DNA of 64,000 bases from Pedobacter segetis (GTDB lineage Bacteria; Bacteroidota; Bacteroidia; Sphingobacteriales; Sphingobacteriaceae): the NCBI RefSeq assembly GCF_016623585.1, contig NZ_JAEHFY010000014.1, positions 1-64,000 on the forward strand. Reading direction: 5' to 3'. The position numbers and the translations under genes were made by a program. Shown piece after piece: positions 28,784-37,647 of the stretch (positions are counted from its first letter, which is position 1; every line of letters begins with the position of its first letter). Under the pieces are notes generated by a model. That model saw only the letters and a list, made by a program, of their open reading frames with translations. It did not search any database and was not told where the DNA came from.

Positions 28784-29824
28784 ATGAGTCATGAATTAAT
28801 TTTCTTTGGGGCTTTCACGCTTTTTATTGTTTTGATGCTTGCTTTAGATTTAGGGCTTTTCCATAAAAAGGATAAACCCGTTACCCTTTCTCAAGCAGCC
28901 ATCATGAGTGCGGTTTGGGTATCGTTAGCGATCGGTTTTTTTTTCTTTTTAAAAACCGAAGGCCAAGAACTGCATAACATCAGAAACCAAGCGCAATTAG
29001 AACAAATTGTAAAAGACTCTCAACATAATATAACCTTAAATTCCGCAAATTTTGAAGAAAACCTAAACCGTTACAAAGATAACCTTGGCCTAGAATTTAT
29101 TACAGGCTATGTGATAGAATATGCCTTATCGGTTGATAATATTTTTGTTATGGTATTGATATTTGCCGCTTTTAATGTAAACGAAAAGTATTACCACCGT
29201 GTATTGTTTTGGGGCATTTTGGGTGCCGTAGTAATGCGGTTCATTTTTATATTTTTAGGCTCAACGCTCATCAACCAGTTTGAGTGGATTTTATATATTT
29301 TTGGCGTTTTTTTGATATACAGTGGTGTAACCATGTTTTTGAGCAGAAACGAGGATGACGAAATTGACCCAGAAAACCATAAAGTGGTAAAATTTACCGC
29401 CAAATACTTCCCTGTTTATCCAAAATACGTAGGGCATAAGTTCTTTCATCGTGTTAACAAAAAGCTATTTATTACCCCACTTTTTTTGGTACTATTGGTT
29501 ATAGAATTTACCGATGTTATTTTTGCCGTTGACTCTATCCCTGCAATTTTTGCCGTTACCAAAGATCCTTATATTGTTTTCTTCTCTAATATATTTGCCA
29601 TTTTGGGTTTGCGGTCTATGTTTTTCTTATTGGTAAACGTGATAGAGAAATTCCATTATTTAAAAACCGGTTTGGCCGTTCTTTTGGTTTTCATCGGTGT
29701 TAAGATGTTGGCCCATCATTGGTTGGTAAAATGGGGTTTTAGCACCATAGATTCTCTTTTTGTGATCCTTGCGATACTTACCGTTAGTGTAGTGGCCTCT
29801 TTAATTTTCCCTAAAAAAGATTAA
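28784..29824 (+). CDS. TerC/Alx family membrane protein
   Basis: A 346-aa polytopic protein with the TerC core: EYALSVDNIFVMVLIF, LVIEFTDVIFAVDSIPAIFAVT and FSNIFAILGLRSMFFLL, which carry the conserved acidic residues within membrane helices. An inserted hydrophilic stretch (about residues 70-100) follows the second helix. TerC/Alx proteins are linked to manganese efflux or metal homeostasis and to metalation of exported proteins. The start codon directly follows the ispB stop, so they share a transcript, but no functional tie is obvious. Confidence 0.9.
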   Translation: MSHELIFFGAFTLFIVLMLALDLGLFHKKDKPVTLSQAAIMSAVWVSLAIGFFFFLKTEGQELHNIRNQAQLEQIVKDSQHNITLNSANFEENLNRYKDNLGLEFITGYVIEYALSVDNIFVMVLIFAAFNVNEKYYHRVLFWGILGAVVMRFIFIFLGSTLINQFEWILYIFGVFLIYSGVTMFLSRNEDDEIDPENHKVVKFTAKYFPVYPKYVGHKFFHRVNKKLFITPLFLVLLVIEFTDVIFAVDSIPAIFAVTKDPYIVFFSNIFAILGLRSMFFLLVNVIEKFHYLKTGLAVLLVFIGVKMLAHHWLVKWGFSTIDSLFVILAILTVSVVASLIFPKKD

Positions 29825-30039
29825 TTTCTAAGACTTAAATAATATTAGCTTCATGAATGTGTTGATAGCAAAAGATAAATGGAAATTAAACCATTCAACT
29901 CTGCGTTCTTTGTGCCATCTACGGTTGAAAAAATTATCTAAATCATGATTTCCGGGATTTTTTGATTGGTAGAATTAAAGCTCAAAAAAATTGAAGTTAT
30001 AACTTCCTTTAATCTTAGCACTTCTTTTAAATAATATTC

Positions 30040-30627
30040 TCAATCCAGTTTGTAAAAAATTCCCACTTGCCGTCCATCAAAATTGAGGCTTACCTTTTGT
30101 AAAACTTTATCAAACCCTTTTCCGTTGTGTTGATGGATGGCATACATCCCAGAATCAAAAACCAATAAAAAAGCGCCTTGTAGCAATAATGAGTTTCCGT
30201 ATCCTTTAAGCCTATCGCTCTTTTTGTTTTCTCCTCTTTGGTTTAAGAAAAGCCCGGTGGCCATGTAACCAACGTCTAACCCTGCATTTAATAAAAGTAT
30301 CTTTTCGATCTTATATTGATCATGTACAGCTTGCGCCAAGCTTAATTGTTGGTTTAAACCTGATTTGGCCCCTAAATAACCAGCGGTGGCCAAACCTAAG
30401 TTAGCCACGTTCCAAAACACGTTCATTTGGTTAAAGTATTTTTTCTTACCAGATGAATTAAAATAAGCAATACTACCAACTGCCATATTTGCCAAGGCCC
30501 ATCCGCCCAAAATTTTCATCCCAGTTAGGTTTATCTCATTTCTTTGATGGTTGATAGTTTGAATCTCTTGTTGCGCAAAAGCAGGAATGGTAAAAAATAA
30601 ACAGCAAACAACAGTTAATTTTTTCAT
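30040..30627 (-). CDS. Exported hypothetical membrane protein
   Basis: A 195-aa protein with signal peptide MKKLTVVCCLFFTIPAFAQ and four hydrophobic stretches (LGGWALANMAVGSIAY, WNVANLGLATAGYLG, LLLNAGLDVGYMATGLFL, LLLQGAFLLVFDSGMY). It resembles an uncharacterised Bacteroidota family (possibly DUF6992; recalled, not verified). I use the ATG at 30627. The upstream ATG at 30648 would overlap the thioesterase gene and spoil the signal peptide. It is probably co-transcribed with the thioesterase, which ends 10 nt before this start. Confidence 0.7.
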   Translation of the reverse strand: MKKLTVVCCLFFTIPAFAQQEIQTINHQRNEINLTGMKILGGWALANMAVGSIAYFNSSGKKKYFNQMNVFWNVANLGLATAGYLGAKSGLNQQLSLAQAVHDQYKIEKILLLNAGLDVGYMATGLFLNQRGENKKSDRLKGYGNSLLLQGAFLLVFDSGMYAIHQHNGKGFDKVLQKVSLNFDGRQVGIFYKLD

Positions 30628-30637
30628 GTTCAATTTT

Positions 30638-31087
30638 TTAAACCTCATTTAACCAAATATTGTCATAACTTTTCATCAACGCTCTTTCTTTAGGTGGGAT
30701 TGGAGTTGGTTTACCTGTTTGGTAATTTATTGCAACCTGAACGGTTTTTCCTTGCGTTCTGATAGATTCTGTGCCGTCATCATTTGCGCAAACCAGTGCA
30801 TACTCAATTTCCCAACTGCTATTCCCCAACCTGCTGGTTTTTACATAAGCAAAAATCTGCTCTTCTAAAACAATTGGTTTAACATAGTTTATCTCTGCTT
30901 TTGCTACAATGATCCCTATTTTTTTCCAATCCCATTTAATAATATCGCTCCAATAGCAAGACCTAGCCTGTTCAAAATAGGTTAAGTAAACCGCATTATT
31001 GGCATGGCCAAACATATCCATATCAGAAAATCTAATAGGGATCGCTACTTTATATTTAAAGTTTTTTGTAATGTCTTTTATGTCCAT
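30638..31087 (-). CDS. Acyl-CoA thioesterase, 4-hydroxybenzoyl-CoA thioesterase type
   Basis: A 149-aa single hotdog-fold protein with VAIPIRFSDMDMFGHANNAVYLTYFEQARSCYW, in which the DMFGHANN aspartate and the following helix are the catalytic signature of the FcbC/YbgC-like group. It hydrolyses an acyl-CoA thioester; the substrate is unknown. Length is typical. It is the first gene of a minus-strand pair with the exported hypothetical protein. Confidence 0.9.
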   Translation of the reverse strand: MDIKDITKNFKYKVAIPIRFSDMDMFGHANNAVYLTYFEQARSCYWSDIIKWDWKKIGIIVAKAEINYVKPIVLEEQIFAYVKTSRLGNSSWEIEYALVCANDDGTESIRTQGKTVQVAINYQTGKPTPIPPKERALMKSYDNIWLNEV

Positions 31088-31207
31088 AATCGGAAATATT
31101 GTCGTGTATTATATTTATTAAGCGACAAAATGTCGTAAAATTTATTGATTACAATGATTGGTATTTGCTTTGAACAAGGATAAGCATAATCATAAAAATA
31201 AATAAAT

Positions 31208-31213
31208 AGGAGG
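31208..31213 (+). promoter_or_regulatory. Strong Shine-Dalgarno of hsp20
   Basis: AGGAGG lies 8 nt before the hsp20 ATG. This is the ideal anti-Shine-Dalgarno complement and is unusual here, because other starts in the window have no recognisable SD. Confidence 0.7.
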
Positions 31214-31221
31214 ATATAAAA

Positions 31222-31659
31222 ATGACTTTAGTAAAATTTAACAACGACAAAAGAGTAAACGGATACTCAACTTTTAATGAATTGTTTGATTCTGTTTTCA
31301 ATCAAGACTTTATCAACAAGCAACCAGTTTCCAAAGTACCTTCTGTAAATGTTTCTGAAACAGAAGATCATTTCTTTTTAGAATTGGCCGCCCCCGGCAT
31401 GAAGAAAGAAGATTTTAAAATTAATGTAGATAAAGATGTACTAAAAATATCTGCCGAAGTTAAAAGTGAGGAAACCGAGGAAAATAAAAAATTTAACAGA
31501 AAAGAATTTAATTATTCATCTTTTGTAAGATCTTTTAACTTACCAGAGTTGATAGACCATTCAAAAATCGATGCTTCTTATGCTGATGGTATTTTGAATA
31601 TCAGCATTGCTAAAAAAGAAGAGGCAAAATTCCAATCGAGAGAAATCTCTGTGAAATAA
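31222..31659 (+). CDS. Hsp20/alpha-crystallin small heat shock protein
   Basis: A 145-aa protein with an alpha-crystallin domain from about residue 40: VPSVNVSETEDHFFLELAAPGMKKEDF, then ADGILNISIAKKEEA with the characteristic GxL-like turn near the C-terminus. It is an ATP-independent chaperone holding unfolded proteins in the cytoplasm. It is monocistronic: a perfect AGGAGG ribosome-binding site precedes it and a strong terminator follows (31681-31719). High translation on demand fits a stress protein. Confidence 0.94.
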   Translation: MTLVKFNNDKRVNGYSTFNELFDSVFNQDFINKQPVSKVPSVNVSETEDHFFLELAAPGMKKEDFKINVDKDVLKISAEVKSEETEENKKFNRKEFNYSSFVRSFNLPELIDHSKIDASYADGILNISIAKKEEAKFQSREISVK

Positions 31660-31680
31660 TTTTTTTTAATTTGGTTAGCA

Positions 31681-31719
31681 GCAATCCCGGCTTTTTTTTA
31701 AAGTCGGGATTGCTTTTTT
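31681..31719 (+). terminator. Rho-independent terminator of hsp20
   Basis: GCAATCCCG (31681-31689) pairs with CGGGATTGC (31705-31713) and is followed by six T residues. It lies 22 nt after the hsp20 stop. Confidence 0.9.
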
Positions 31720-31740
31720 AGAATACGTTTTAATTTATTT

Positions 31741-31748
31741 TACATTTG
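31741..31748 (+). promoter_or_regulatory. -7 promoter box of the 435-aa gene, very short leader
   Basis: TACATTTG matches TAnnTTTG and ends 5 nt before the ATG at 31754, again suggesting a leaderless or near-leaderless transcript. Confidence 0.45.
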
Positions 31749-31753
31749 TAAAC

Positions 31754-33061
31754 ATGATATTAGAAATACTGGACACTCGCCGTAAGGCCTTAACCATAAA
31801 CCTTGATGAAAACATATATGGCACCTTTGCCGAGATTGGTGCAGGGCAAGAAGTAGCAAGGAATTTTTTTACCGCAGGTGCGGCTTCTGGTACGATAGCC
31901 AAAACTATGTCTGCTTATGACATGACTTTTAGCAACGAGATTTATGGTTTAGAAGAGTCTGGTAGGTACGTTTCTAAATCTAGGTTAGAGAAAATGCTAG
32001 ACCATGAATTTGCTTTATTGGGCGAGCGTTTATGTGGTGTAAATTATCAATCCAGAACTTTCTTTTCTTTTGCCGATACCGTTACAACCCTAAACTACAA
32101 TAAATCAAACGATCCACACGGTTGGTTGGGCATAAAATTTCAATTAGAACCTTGTGGGCCTGCAAACACCATTATTTTTCATGTACGTTTATTAGATAGC
32201 GATGCCACCCTGCAACAAAATGTGTTGGGTATTTTAGGTGTAAATTTAGTATATGCCGCCTTTAAACATCAAAATGATCCCAAAAGAATGATAGAATCTT
32301 TGGCGGATAACCTAAGCCAAGGTTCTGTAGAAATAGATTTAATTAGTGTTAAAGGCCCTGCCTTTGCAGATTTGAGCGATGTTTTGGTCAATTTATATTT
32401 GATCCAAAAAGGGTTTTCTAGTGCTGCTATATTTATACCCGAAGTTGGTGTAATGCAAGCCAAAGATTTAATGTACAAACAACATATCATGATTTTGAGA
32501 ACTCGGTTTAACCAAAAAACCAAACCAGATTTCGAGTTTTTTAACCATGCCATAACCCAATATAAGGCCTATTTACAAATTAGCGATGTTGAGCTGATAA
32601 CCATGGCAGAACTTACGCTAAACAATATGATGAACCATGCCGATACCGATGATGGAGAATTGTTGAACAGGGTTGCTAAACGGGCAAAAGATATTACAGA
32701 AATGGGCCATGCGGTTATCATCTCTAACTTTAACAGACATAACAAATTGGCTAAATATTTGGCCAAATGTAAACCCAAAAGTGTGGGTATTACCACTAAT
32801 ATCGCTAATCTTAAACATATATTCTTATCAGAAAATTATGGCTCAAATTATACAAATGAGCTTTTATCTTACATCAGCGACCTGTTTAGCGGTAATGTTA
32901 AATTATTGACTTATCCGTTTAGGGATATAAAGAATAAGCAAATGGTAACCACAAAGAATTTAGAGGTATCACCAGAAGCGAAGCCACTTTTCGATTTTTT
33001 GTTACAGAACAAATATATCTTAGATATTGAAGAGATCAAGGAAGAAATAGGGGCCAAGTAG
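31754..33061 (+). CDS. Conserved cytoplasmic protein of unknown function
   Basis: A 435-aa soluble protein without signal peptide or membrane helices. The N-terminus has LDENIYGTFAEIGAGQEVARNFFTAGAASGTIAKTMSAYD, a glycine/alanine-rich motif, followed by mixed alpha/beta sequence (LLGERLCGVNYQSRTFFSFADTV; FSSAAIFIPEVGVMQAKDLMYKQHIMILRTRF). I have the impression of a family conserved across Bacteroidota and some other bacteria, but I cannot name a function. It is transcribed alone between the hsp20 terminator and the convergent yajQ. Confidence 0.75.
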   Translation: MILEILDTRRKALTINLDENIYGTFAEIGAGQEVARNFFTAGAASGTIAKTMSAYDMTFSNEIYGLEESGRYVSKSRLEKMLDHEFALLGERLCGVNYQSRTFFSFADTVTTLNYNKSNDPHGWLGIKFQLEPCGPANTIIFHVRLLDSDATLQQNVLGILGVNLVYAAFKHQNDPKRMIESLADNLSQGSVEIDLISVKGPAFADLSDVLVNLYLIQKGFSSAAIFIPEVGVMQAKDLMYKQHIMILRTRFNQKTKPDFEFFNHAITQYKAYLQISDVELITMAELTLNNMMNHADTDDGELLNRVAKRAKDITEMGHAVIISNFNRHNKLAKYLAKCKPKSVGITTNIANLKHIFLSENYGSNYTNELLSYISDLFSGNVKLLTYPFRDIKNKQMVTTKNLEVSPEAKPLFDFLLQNKYILDIEEIKEEIGAK

Positions 33062-33062
33062 G

Positions 33063-33557
33063 TTAATTTCTCATGTTGATGTACTGCAGGGGTTGGCCAA
33101 AATCTTCTGTTCTACAAAGTGAAATCACAGCTTGTAGGTCATCTATCTTTTTACTGGTAACCCTAACCTGGTCTTCCATAATAGCGGCCTGTACCTTTAT
33201 GCCAGAATCTTTGATTTTTTTGACTATCTTTTTGGCAGCTTCCTTTTCTATTCCCTCTTTTACCATTATTTCTTTACGTATCATATTTCCGGTTACGCTA
33301 AAAAATGGTTTGTCTAGGTCTAAAGCCTTGGGATCTAAACCCTGTTTCACAAAACGAGAGATGATAGAATCTATTATCGCTTTTAAACGCATATCGTTTT
33401 CTGTAATAACTGTCAATAAACTAGATTTTTTATCTAACTCTACACTACTTTTAGAATCATTAAAATCATAGCGGTTCAGGATTTCATTTTTAGCGTTGTT
33501 AATCGCATTATCAAGAGTTTGGGCATCAATTTTAGAAACAATATCAAAAGAAGGCAT
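33063..33557 (-). CDS. yajQ: YajQ-family nucleotide-binding protein
   Basis: A 164-aa protein beginning MPSFDIVSKID, with SSLLTVITENDMRLKAIIDSI and a C-terminal half containing KDSGIKVQAAIMEDQVRVTSKKIDDLQAVI, as in the YajQ (UPF0234) family. Members have been described as cyclic-di-GMP-binding effectors, and the fold resembles RNA-binding ferredoxin-like domains. I set the start at 33557. The same frame stays open to 34169, but that extension is the antisense of a lysine-rich gene and is not coding. Confidence 0.9.
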   Translation of the reverse strand: MPSFDIVSKIDAQTLDNAINNAKNEILNRYDFNDSKSSVELDKKSSLLTVITENDMRLKAIIDSIISRFVKQGLDPKALDLDKPFFSVTGNMIRKEIMVKEGIEKEAAKKIVKKIKDSGIKVQAAIMEDQVRVTSKKIDDLQAVISLCRTEDFGQPLQYINMRN

Positions 33558-33624
33558 AATTGGAATGTTATTTGATGTTAAAAAATTAAAGATAAATTTA
33601 TAACTGTTAATTAATATTAAAATA

Positions 33625-34371
33625 ATGAAAACTCCTAAGGCCAAAGCTAAATCAACCAAAAAAGAAATTAAAAAAGTTAAATCAAATATAGAGATTGATT
33701 TATCAAAAAAAATTAAAGATTTTATTGTTAGCCTAGGGCATGATGCCGAAGATATTGGGGGCGAGATTAAAAAAGCAAGTAAAATAATTACCAAAAAACT
33801 ATCTAAAAAGGCAACGGGAGTAAAGAACTCTATTAAAGATAAGTTTAAGAAAGCCGATAAAAAGGTTGTAAAAGATAAAAAAGAAGTAAAAAAGGTTGTA
33901 AAAAAAGAAATTGCAAAAGCAAAAAAAGAAGTTGATAAAACAGTTAACAAAGCCATAAAAAAAGCTGCAGAAGTAAAAAATGTAACCACAGAAAAAGTTA
34001 ATTCTGTAAGTAAATTAAACCCGGTGGCACAAACCGCCTCTAAAATAGACAAGACAACTGCGGCAAAACCAGTTGTAAAAAGAAGAGCAACTACAACCAC
34101 TAGCTCAACATCAAAAACCGTTGCTAAAAAAACACCTGCAGCAAGCACTAGAAAAACAGCCGCATCCAAGCCTACTGCTAAACCAAGAGTTTCAGAACAA
34201 AAAAAAACAATAAAAAATGATGAGGGCGTAAACCAGAATTCTCACCCAGAAACACCGCAAGCGGTAAACGGACGTAAAAAAACCAGTGCTGCACCAAAAT
34301 CTGATACAAAACCAAGCAATACCGACCTGCCCACACAAGCTGGCCCTCAGAATAAATATAAAAGAGGTTAG
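33625..34371 (+). CDS. Histone H1-like lysine/alanine-rich basic protein
   Basis: A 248-aa very basic protein. About residues 1-90 contain a somewhat more complex segment (IEIDLSKKIKDFIVSLGHDAEDIGGEI, then KKASKIITKKLSKKATG). The rest is low-complexity: KK/EVKK/VVKKEIAKAKKEV repeats, then a Pro/Thr/Ser/Ala/Lys-rich tail. This is typical of bacterial H1-like (AlgP/Hc1-type) DNA-binding proteins. It likely binds DNA or other polyanions non-specifically. It is divergent from yajQ, followed by a terminator and then ppk1; polyphosphate as partner is only a guess. Confidence 0.75.
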   Translation: MKTPKAKAKSTKKEIKKVKSNIEIDLSKKIKDFIVSLGHDAEDIGGEIKKASKIITKKLSKKATGVKNSIKDKFKKADKKVVKDKKEVKKVVKKEIAKAKKEVDKTVNKAIKKAAEVKNVTTEKVNSVSKLNPVAQTASKIDKTTAAKPVVKRRATTTTSSTSKTVAKKTPAASTRKTAASKPTAKPRVSEQKKTIKNDEGVNQNSHPETPQAVNGRKKTSAAPKSDTKPSNTDLPTQAGPQNKYKRG

Positions 34372-34430
34372 TCAGCAAGCGTTATTTAACCTTATTTTAA
34401 TAATTTATTAACAAAATAATTTGCAGTTTT

Positions 34431-34464
34431 GAATCCCGGGTGCATGCCCAGGGATTCTTTTTTA
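34431..34464 (+). terminator. Rho-independent terminator after the H1-like gene
   Basis: GAATCCC (34431-34437) pairs with GGGATTC (34451-34457), with further GGG/CCC pairing inside, followed by six T residues. It ends the H1-like transcript and lies just before the ppk1 ATG, which argues against starting ppk1 at the TTG at 34429. Confidence 0.85.
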
Positions 34465-34470
34465 TTTTAC

Positions 34471-36531
34471 ATGACTCAAGAAAAACCTCCTTTAATAAAT
34501 AGGGAAATCAGTTGGCTTTATTTTAATGCCAGGGTGTTGCAAGAGGCAACAGATAAAACTGTCCCTTTGATAGAGAGATTGAGGTTTTTAGCCATATTTT
34601 CTTCTAATTTAGATGAGTTTTATAGGGTTAGGGTTGCCACTTTAAATAGGCTGGTAACGGTGGTAAGTAAGGTAAAAGAAGAATTTGGCTACAATCCTAA
34701 AAAAATACTTAACCAAATAAAAAATATCGTTGTAAAACAAGAGAAAAAATTTAACCTCCTTTATGAAGAGATCATCAAAGAACTGGCAGAAAATAAAATA
34801 TTCATACTTAACGAGCATCAACTAAACGTAAGCAGGGGCGCTTTTGTTAAAAAATATTTTAGGGATAAGGTGCTTTCTACCATAGTCCCTATTATTATCG
34901 ACGATAAGAAACCTTTCCCAGAACTAAGGGACAGGGTTATTTATTTTTTGGTAAAACTAACCCAAAACTCTAAAAAGCAAAAAGTAAAATACGCTCTAAT
35001 AGAAATACCAGATAGTTTAAATCGTTTTTTGGTTTTGCCAGAAACCAACAACCTTAAATTTATTATTCTTTTAGATGATATTATTAGGTACAGTATAGAT
35101 GAGATTTTCTTTGTTTTTGATTACGACGAAGTAGAGGCCTATTCTATCCAAATTACAAGAGATGCAGAATTAGACCTAGATAAAACCGTGAGTGATAAGT
35201 TTATAGATGCACTTACCAAAAGCTTGCAAAAGCGCAAAAAAGGTAAACCAATGCGTTTACTTTATGATAGTGCCATGCCTATAGAAATGCTAAATACGGT
35301 AATCAATAGATTAGAGTTAAGTTCAGAAAGCCTCATTCCGGGTAATAAATACCATAATTTTAAAGATTTTATCGCTTTCCCGAATGTTGGGGATGCAGAA
35401 CTTGAATATAAAAAAATTACGCCTTTACCAATAAAAGACCTAAGCGTTTTTAAAGGTATGTTTGAGCTGATCAAGAAAAAAGATTACCTCATCAACTTAC
35501 CTTATCAATCTTTTGATTATATCATCCATTTTTTAAGGGAAGCCGCTATTGATCCTAGGGTAACAAGCATCCATATAACGCTTTACCGTTTGGCAGAAAA
35601 CTCTAGGATCGTAAACGCATTGATCAACGCTGCCCGAAACGGTAAAAAAGTAAACTGTTTGGTAGAATTAAAAGCCCGGTTTGATGAACAGGCAAACATC
35701 TTTTGGACAAACAAACTAGAAGACGAGGGGATAAACGTTAATTACGGTATCACTGGCTATAAAGTACACACCAAAATTTGTATGGTAACCCGCCTAGAAA
35801 AAGGCAAGCCGGCCTATTATGCAAATTTGGCCACAGGTAATTATAACGAGAAAACTGCCACTATTTATTGCGACCATAGCCTTTTTACGGCCGATGAGCG
35901 CATTACCAAAGAGTTAAGTAAGCTTTTCTTAAACATTGAAAAAAAGAAAATTTCTAAAGATTATGATAATCTGATTGTTTCGCCACTAGAAACGCGTAAA
36001 AGATTATTCTTTATGATTGATAGAGAAATAAAAAACGCAAAAGCAGGCAAAGATGCTTACTTGATCTTGAAAATGAATTCATTGGCAGATGAAATTACCA
36101 TTAAAAAGCTATATGAAGCAAGTAATCAAGGGGTTAAAATTAAACTGATAGTGAGAGGGATGTGTTGTTTAGTGCCAAAACAAAAAGGCTTTAGTGAAAA
36201 TATTGAAGTGTTTTCTATTGTCGATAAATTTTTAGAACACGCCAGGGTTTGGATTTTTGCCAATGGCGGAGATGAAGAGATCTATCTGCTTTCTGCCGAT
36301 TTGATGACACGAAACCTAGATCATAGAGTGGAAGTGGGTTTCCCTATTTATGATAGAGAAATAAGGGAAGAGATCAAAGAACTCATCAACATACAATTAA
36401 AGGATAATGTTAAGGCTAGGGAAATAAATGCTTTAAATACTAATAGATATAGAAAAACCAACAGCACTTTACCAGTAAGAACACAAACAGATTCTTACAA
36501 TTATTTAAAATATAAAAACAAATCATCTTGA
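34471..36531 (+). CDS. ppk1: Polyphosphate kinase 1
   Basis: A 686-aa protein with the PPK1 N-terminus LINREISWLYFNARVLQEA and IFSSNLDEFYRVRVA, two phospholipase-D-like catalytic domains, the autophosphorylated His in YKVHTKICMV with LATGNYNEKTA beside it, and a second His in FLEHARVWIFANGG. It reversibly polymerises ATP gamma-phosphate into polyphosphate. I start at ATG 34471 (MTQEKPPLINRE). The frame open from 34429 runs through a terminator hairpin. The stop codon overlaps the TTG start of ppx (TTGA). Confidence 0.96.
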   Translation: MTQEKPPLINREISWLYFNARVLQEATDKTVPLIERLRFLAIFSSNLDEFYRVRVATLNRLVTVVSKVKEEFGYNPKKILNQIKNIVVKQEKKFNLLYEEIIKELAENKIFILNEHQLNVSRGAFVKKYFRDKVLSTIVPIIIDDKKPFPELRDRVIYFLVKLTQNSKKQKVKYALIEIPDSLNRFLVLPETNNLKFIILLDDIIRYSIDEIFFVFDYDEVEAYSIQITRDAELDLDKTVSDKFIDALTKSLQKRKKGKPMRLLYDSAMPIEMLNTVINRLELSSESLIPGNKYHNFKDFIAFPNVGDAELEYKKITPLPIKDLSVFKGMFELIKKKDYLINLPYQSFDYIIHFLREAAIDPRVTSIHITLYRLAENSRIVNALINAARNGKKVNCLVELKARFDEQANIFWTNKLEDEGINVNYGITGYKVHTKICMVTRLEKGKPAYYANLATGNYNEKTATIYCDHSLFTADERITKELSKLFLNIEKKKISKDYDNLIVSPLETRKRLFFMIDREIKNAKAGKDAYLILKMNSLADEITIKKLYEASNQGVKIKLIVRGMCCLVPKQKGFSENIEVFSIVDKFLEHARVWIFANGGDEEIYLLSADLMTRNLDHRVEVGFPIYDREIREEIKELINIQLKDNVKAREINALNTNRYRKTNSTLPVRTQTDSYNYLKYKNKSS

Positions 36532-37412
36532 AATACGCAGCAATCGATATTGGCTCTAATGCAGTAAGACTTCTTATCGCTAACATTATTAACAATGACG
36601 GTGTAATTTCTTTTAAGAAAAACACATTGATTAGAGTACCGGTTAGGTTGGGCGACGATGCATTCTTAAAACAGTCTATTTCTGATAAAAAAGCAGCCGA
36701 ATTAGTTAAAACGATGGTAGCTTTTAAAAACTTGATGGAAGTTTACCAGGTAGAAGATTATATGGCTTGTGCAACATCTGCACTAAGAGAATCTAAAAAC
36801 GGCGCCGAATTGGTTAAAAAGATAAAATCTGTTGCAAACATAGATCTAGAGATAGTAGAAGGTCAAAAAGAGGCACATATCATTTATTCTAGCCATGCAG
36901 ATCAAACCTTAGAAAGAAATAAAAACTATTTATATATTGATGTTGGCGGTGGAAGTACAGAATTATCCATTTTTTCTGATGGTAAACTAAAAGCATCTAG
37001 ATCTTTTGATCTTGGTACTATCCGTATTTTAGACAATCAAGATAAAGAAGAAACTTGGGACAGTTTAAAATTCTGGTTAAGGAACGAGACCAAAAACCAC
37101 AAAGGTTTAATTGGCATTGGTACTGGGGGCAACATCAATAAACTATTCAAATTATCTGAAGAAAAGGAAGGCAAACCTTTAAGTTTTATCAAGCTAAAAA
37201 CACAATATCAATACCTAAATTCTTTCTCTTTAAAAGACAGAATCAATATTTTAGGCTTAAACCAAGATAGGGCAGATGTTATTATACCCGCTTGCGAGCT
37301 TTTTATAACCGTAATGAAATACGCCAGCATCAAACAGATTTATGTGCCAAAAGTTGGCTTGGTAGATGGCGTGATACAGGTTTTGATAGAGAAAAATTTC
37401 CCTAAAATTTAG
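36528..37412 (+). CDS. ppx: Exopolyphosphatase / Ppx-GppA phosphatase
   Basis: A 294-aa ASKHA-fold protein with the phosphate-1 motif AAIDIGSNAVRLLI at the very N-terminus and the second motif YIDVGGGSTELSIF (about residue 137), which define Ppx/GppA. It hydrolyses polyphosphate ends, or pppGpp. Translation must begin at the TTG at 36528, as DIGSN is only five residues in and no ATG precedes it. That TTG overlaps the ppk1 TGA by three bases, so the two opposing enzymes are translationally coupled. It is short relative to E. coli Ppx, with only the catalytic two-domain core. Confidence 0.92.
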   Translation: MKYAAIDIGSNAVRLLIANIINNDGVISFKKNTLIRVPVRLGDDAFLKQSISDKKAAELVKTMVAFKNLMEVYQVEDYMACATSALRESKNGAELVKKIKSVANIDLEIVEGQKEAHIIYSSHADQTLERNKNYLYIDVGGGSTELSIFSDGKLKASRSFDLGTIRILDNQDKEETWDSLKFWLRNETKNHKGLIGIGTGGNINKLFKLSEEKEGKPLSFIKLKTQYQYLNSFSLKDRINILGLNQDRADVIIPACELFITVMKYASIKQIYVPKVGLVDGVIQVLIEKNFPKI

Positions 37413-37647
37413 AAGATCGTTACGTCCCTCAATCTTGATCAAATCAATAATATTGAGATAACCATAGGTTTTTCTACCATAAGCCCTAAAAATACTTTCA
37501 CTAAAATTAGGCAAGGCTTATTGCCAAAACAATCATAGATTAAAAAAATTGCATAAATATATTTAATACATATTATAACTATTATAAATAAAAATTAATG
37601 CTTTAGTTTTTTCAGATTTGCCATTGTTAAACAACAATCAAACAAAA

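Noticed and set aside
33558-34169. Long minus-strand N-terminal extension of yajQ (open to 34169)
   Set aside because: It is the antisense of the lysine-rich H1-like gene: AAA codons read as TTT leave the frame open and give an artificial Phe/Leu/Val-rich sequence. YajQ proteins start at MPSFDIV (33557).
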